In this document: positions 60,768-64,000 of the stretch, one piece after another
Layout of the letters: each line of letters begins with the position of its first letter
How positions within the stretch are numbered: position 1 is the first letter of the stretch
NCBI RefSeq assembly: GCF_000012945.1
Contig: NC_007509.1
Location: 1-64,000 of the forward strand
DNA from: Burkholderia lata
Lineage (GTDB): Bacteria; Pseudomonadota; Gammaproteobacteria; Burkholderiales; Burkholderiaceae
DNA length: 64,000 nt
Direction of reading: 5' to 3'
The notes under the pieces: generated by a model
What the model was told of the DNA's origin: nothing
Database searches by the model: none
What the model saw: only the letters and a program-made list of their open reading frames with translations
Program-made: the position numbers and the translations under genes

Positions 60768-62066
60768 TCACCCCAACGCCAGTTGCACCAGTAAAACGCC
60801 ATTGAGCGCGAGTACGAGGAGCGTCCCGAGCACCGCACTGACTGTCGTCACCCGACGGTTCATGTGTCGCCCCATCAAATCGCGGCGCGACGTAAACCAC
60901 ACCAACGCGATCATCGGCACCGGTAGCGCGATACTCAGCATGACTTGGCTCAGTACAAGCGCGCGGGTCGCGTCGACTCCGCTTGCCACCACGATAAAAG
61001 CTGGCGCCATCGTAACAAGCCGTCGCACCCACACCGGGATACGGAACCCGACGAAGCCTTGCATGATCATCTGGCCTGCCATCGTGCCGACGACCGAACT
61101 CGAAATTCCCGATGCAATCAGCGCGGTGAGAAAAAGCCCTGCGGCTGCACCGCCGAGCAGTGGCGTCAACGTGCGCCACGCGGTCTCGATGCTCGCGATG
61201 TCCGCGTGCCCCAGATGAAACGCGCTCGATGCCATGATCACCATCGCCATGTTGATCAACCCGGCGATGCCGAGCGCCACCACCACCTCGACATTCGAGA
61301 ATGCAAGCAGCTGCGAGCATTCTCGATCGTTGCGCGGCCTCACTCGGTTCTGCGTCAGTCCGGAATGCAGGAACAACACATGCGGCATGACCGTCGCGCC
61401 AATGATGCCCACGGAGATCGTCAATGCATTGCTATCCGGTATGCTCGGCGTAACCGAGTGCAGGGCCACCGATGGCCAGTGCACGGGCGCAATCAGCAGT
61501 TCTGCAAGATACGACAAACCGATCACGCCAATCAGTGCCGCGATCGCGAGTTCCAAAGGCCGGAAACCGAGCTTCTCGAATTGCAGCAGGCCGTAGGTCA
61601 CAGCGGCCGTAATCAGCATGCTCGGGATCATCGGCAGATGCAGCAGCAACGACACGCCTATCGCTCCGCCCACGAACTCGGCCAGATCGGTCGCCATTGC
61701 GGCGACCTCGCTCATTCCCCACATTGCTATCACCCAGCGCCGTGGCAATGAATCGCGGCACAGCTCCGCGAGATTGCGGCCCGTGACCAGCCCGAGCTTT
61801 GCCGAGAGCGACTGAAACAACATCGCGACGACGTTCGCAAGTGCCACCACCCACAGCAGCGTATAGCCATAGCCTGCGCCAGCCTGAATGTTGGTCGCAA
61901 AGTTTCCGGGATCCATATAGGCAATCGACGCGACCACTGCGGGCCCCGCAAACGACAACACCGTTCTTGCGCCGCGCCGGCGTCCCGCCAGCGTTTCGCG
62001 AATGTCGGAGCAGGTTTGCTCGGTCAGCGTCTTGGGCACGACTGCCTGGATCATCGCTTCGTTCAT
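60768..62066 (-). CDS. mntH: NRAMP-family divalent metal transporter MntH
   Basis: A 432-residue proton-coupled Mn(II)/Fe(II) importer. SIAYMDPGNFATNIQAGAGY carries the DPGN metal-binding motif in TM1, and GATVMPHVLFLHSGLTQ the MPH motif in TM6. About 11 hydrophobic segments follow the NRAMP layout. AGGAGC precedes the ATG at 62066. Manganese uptake supports acid and peroxide tolerance. I saw no obvious MntR or Fur box or yybP-ykoY riboswitch upstream (62067-62156). Confidence 0.92.
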   Translation of the reverse strand: MNEAMIQAVVPKTLTEQTCSDIRETLAGRRRGARTVLSFAGPAVVASIAYMDPGNFATNIQAGAGYGYTLLWVVALANVVAMLFQSLSAKLGLVTGRNLAELCRDSLPRRWVIAMWGMSEVAAMATDLAEFVGGAIGVSLLLHLPMIPSMLITAAVTYGLLQFEKLGFRPLELAIAALIGVIGLSYLAELLIAPVHWPSVALHSVTPSIPDSNALTISVGIIGATVMPHVLFLHSGLTQNRVRPRNDRECSQLLAFSNVEVVVALGIAGLINMAMVIMASSAFHLGHADIASIETAWRTLTPLLGGAAAGLFLTALIASGISSSVVGTMAGQMIMQGFVGFRIPVWVRRLVTMAPAFIVVASGVDATRALVLSQVMLSIALPVPMIALVWFTSRRDLMGRHMNRRVTTVSAVLGTLLVLALNGVLLVQLALG

Positions 62067-62156
62067 GACTGCTCCTGTACGTCGTCAACCTTCTCCGTTG
62101 CAGTGTTGGAGCCGCGACGCATCGAGCCGACGCCGCGGGTTCCGCATATGCGCCGC

Positions 62157-63134
62157 TCATGCACTCATGTTGAGCGAGCCGTTCACGCCATTCGGGAAAA
62201 AGCCGCCTTTCATCGCTGCAGTGCTCGTCAGGTACACGATGTTGAGCACGTTGCCGTAGCCGCGACTGTAGGCAAGGCCGTTGCTGTCGAGCGGTACGAT
62301 GTTCGACGAGCCTGGGGTACTGCCGGTGATGCCCTGGTCGTCGTTTCCAACCTGATCGAGGCTTGCGCGCGCGGCGGAAATTGCATTGGCCGCGTTGACG
62401 AGGCTCGTCATGTCGACACCTTTCGCGAAGAGCACGGTCCGCACGAGGCCGGCATGATAGGCCTCCGCGGCGAGAATCCCTGCCGCCGCCTCGAGGAAGG
62501 TCTTGTTGGTGATCAGCGGCGATGCGCCTTTGTAGGCCGTGACGCCGACGTCTTCGAAGATGAACGCGCCAAGCAGGAAGTTGTTGTCGCTTGCATAAGG
62601 ATTGAAGGCTACGCCCGAACCAACGAGTCCAGCGGCTCGCGCGGCAACCGAGAACGCACCGTTCGGATCGGTGCCGCCAATATCGATCGCGGGCTGGGCA
62701 ACCGCAGCCGATCCGAGTGCGGTGCGCAGGAACGTAACGTGCTCGCGCTCGTCCTTCGCGATTTCGTTGGCATAGGCTTGAACAACCGGATCCTGAAAAG
62801 GCACCTGCTGTCCAGGAATTACCGCACCCGGCGTGCCTACACCGGTGACCATGCCGGCCGGCAAGCCGCTACCGGTGGTCGCGTACGTGTAGAACTGCGA
62901 CTCGAGGTATTCGAGGTTCAATGCAAAGTTGAGAATTTCCGCATCGGTGGGCGCACCTGCAGCGGTTGCGTCGACTCCCGAGCCTCCGCCACACGCGCTG
63001 ATGAGCGTGCCGCCCATCAGCCCGAGGCCGAGTCCGCCCGCGTTCCTGAAAAACTGCCGGCGCTGCAAACGACGTTCGACGCGGCGGTCAAACACATCGA
63101 TAAGTGCTGACGAATCGGTTTTGACATCAGACAT
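62157..63134 (-). CDS. Ferritin-like exported protein (desiccation-related)
   Basis: A 325-residue protein. RRLQRRQFFRNAGGLGLGLM is a Tat-like signal, ending in a lipobox-like LISACGGG. A four-helix ferritin-like domain (Ferritin_2/PCC13-62 type) follows, with LEYLESQFYTYA, DEREHVTFLRTALG, FEDVGVTAYKGASP and AAEAYHAGLVRTVL supplying Glu and His metal ligands. GGAG seven bases before the ATG at 63134 decides against the Met at 63140. Its role may be metal or peroxide handling in the envelope; related proteins accompany desiccation tolerance. Confidence 0.85.
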   Translation of the reverse strand: MSDVKTDSSALIDVFDRRVERRLQRRQFFRNAGGLGLGLMGGTLISACGGGSGVDATAAGAPTDAEILNFALNLEYLESQFYTYATTGSGLPAGMVTGVGTPGAVIPGQQVPFQDPVVQAYANEIAKDEREHVTFLRTALGSAAVAQPAIDIGGTDPNGAFSVAARAAGLVGSGVAFNPYASDNNFLLGAFIFEDVGVTAYKGASPLITNKTFLEAAAGILAAEAYHAGLVRTVLFAKGVDMTSLVNAANAISAARASLDQVGNDDQGITGSTPGSSNIVPLDSNGLAYSRGYGNVLNIVYLTSTAAMKGGFFPNGVNGSLNMSA

Positions 63135-63513
63135 GACCATGCTCCTCAAGAGATTCGCAGGAAAGCCGCAAGACTCGCGATCACGCTGCATGCGCGGAGA
63201 AAAAGAGACAGCAGATGCGACGCAATGACGCAAATCGCGGACGCAAAGACTCCCTTCCGTTCCGCACTGAACGAAAACATATTGCATTGGGAAAGCGAGT
63301 CCTCGACGGCTTATACGGAGCGGCGGATTCGCCGGATGCAGTCTCTTTGAATAATTATTAGGATATCGATCGAATATAGACGACGCTGGACTGCTGAGTG
63401 CCGACTGGACAGGAGCTGCATATTTTTAGGCAACGGATGAATCCAATCCATGCCGCGGACCGTATGGGAGTTCAACGCAGCGCAATCAGGCGCTGCTCGT
63501 TGAGGAGAACCAT
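63135..63513. other. Divergent promoter region
   Basis: About 380 bp between the divergently transcribed ferritin-like and FAS1 genes. An A/T-rich section (63335-63380) and a GCGGCGGATTCGCCGG-type dyad at about 63330 are the only structure I see. No gene. Confidence 0.45.
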
Positions 63514-64000
63514 CATGAAACGCACTGTTTTGTTTTCCGCTGTCGCACTGTCGGTGATCGCGATCAACGTGCTCGCTGCGGGCGGGACCGTGATGGTCGG
63601 CGGTCAAGCCATGTATCCAACCAAGGACATCGTCGACAACGCCGTCAATTCGGCGGACCATACCACGCTGGTTGCTGCGGTGAAGGCCGCCGGGCTCGTC
63701 GACACACTGAAAGGTGCCGGTCCCTTTACGGTGTTCGCGCCGACCAACGAAGCGTTTGCAGCGCTTCCGGCCGGAACTGTGGACAACCTCGTCAAGCCTG
63801 AAAACAAGGCAATACTGACTCGCATCCTCACCTATCACGTGTTACCGGGGCGCTACGACTTCCGCAAGCTCGACCAGGCAATCAGGGAAGGAGGCGGCAA
63901 AGCGGAACTGAAGACCGTCAACGGGGAGACGCTGGTGTTCTCGGAAAATGGTCCGCATAATATTGTCGTGATGGACGCGGCAGGGCACACCGCCGACATT
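63514..64000 (+). CDS. Secreted fasciclin (FAS1) domain protein, partial
   Basis: The first 162 residues of a protein that runs off the right end. The signal peptide is [22 protein letters not shown]-. The FAS1 domain starts near residue 38 ([59 protein letters not shown]), with the conserved TVFAPTNxAF and YHV boxes. GAGGAG precedes the ATG at 63514. The family mediates adhesion or matrix binding, and single-domain bacterial members are often stress-induced. The end is missing (outside the window). Confidence 0.9.

Noticed and set aside
1..64000. tRNA, rRNA or integrase-marked integrative element
   Set aside because: I saw no tRNA-like fold with conserved TTCRANY loop and no tyrosine or serine recombinase gene; the island is better explained by transposition and recombination.

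Overview
The window looks like an accessory-rich stretch of a Burkholderia replicon, most likely Burkholderia cepacia complex and probably not the primary chromosome. Three things point there: GC-rich third codon positions, a dense set of LysR regulators and porins, and an FAD-glucose dehydrogenase whose three subunits read almost exactly like the published B. cepacia enzyme. I see no rRNA, tRNA or CRISPR array.

Layout. 0.5-9.9 kb is ordinary metabolic DNA: a DUF4148 periplasmic protein, a LysR gene divergent from a second adenylosuccinate synthetase (purA), a further LysR, an SsuA-type sulfonate-binding protein, and a minus-strand group of MHS transporter, porin and AbgB-like amidohydrolase. 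9.9-30.5 kb is a mosaic genomic island with visibly lower GC. It holds (i) two unrecognised plus-strand genes, each with a C-terminal membrane helix; (ii) a four-gene SMC anti-plasmid system of the Wadjet/JetABCD (MksBEFG) kind with an unusually long SMC subunit, a possible frameshifted fifth gene, and a divergent BrxR/CapW-type WYL regulator with a clear inverted-repeat operator; (iii) a decayed response regulator, a secreted beta-helix-like protein and two XRE regulators; (iv) a Tn7-like transposition module tnsA-tnsB-tnsC-tniQ with intact catalytic residues, followed by a DUF2384-like gene, a broken second tniQ and an IS66 remnant.

30.5-38 kb is respiratory: a PucR-type regulator, then cydAB (cyanide-insensitive bd oxidase) running straight into the gamma-alpha-beta subunits of FAD-glucose dehydrogenase on the minus strand. 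38.4-43.8 kb is a ytcA-mdtNOP-type efflux operon ending in its own MarR regulator. 45-47 kb holds two tandem paralogous LysR genes, followed by a dead IS630 transposase. 48.2-51.9 kb is a complete arsenic operon (arsR-arsC-acr3-arsC-arsH-arsN2) with both the thioredoxin-type and the glutaredoxin-type arsenate reductase. 52.4-64 kb looks like an acid/ion/desiccation stress region: MarR, an APC amino-acid transporter, a frameshifted ClC channel with a C-terminal extension, a Pal-like lipoprotein, an MFS pump, an intact ClC, MntH, a ferritin-like exported protein, and the start of a secreted FAS1 protein that runs off the window.

The most interesting part is the defence section. The Wadjet-like SMC protein carries about 52-54-residue tandem repeats in both coiled-coil arms, placed on either side of the hinge. 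Its Walker B motif lacks the usual glutamate. The neighbouring two-gene unit (10.4-12.6 kb) is a candidate undescribed defence module.
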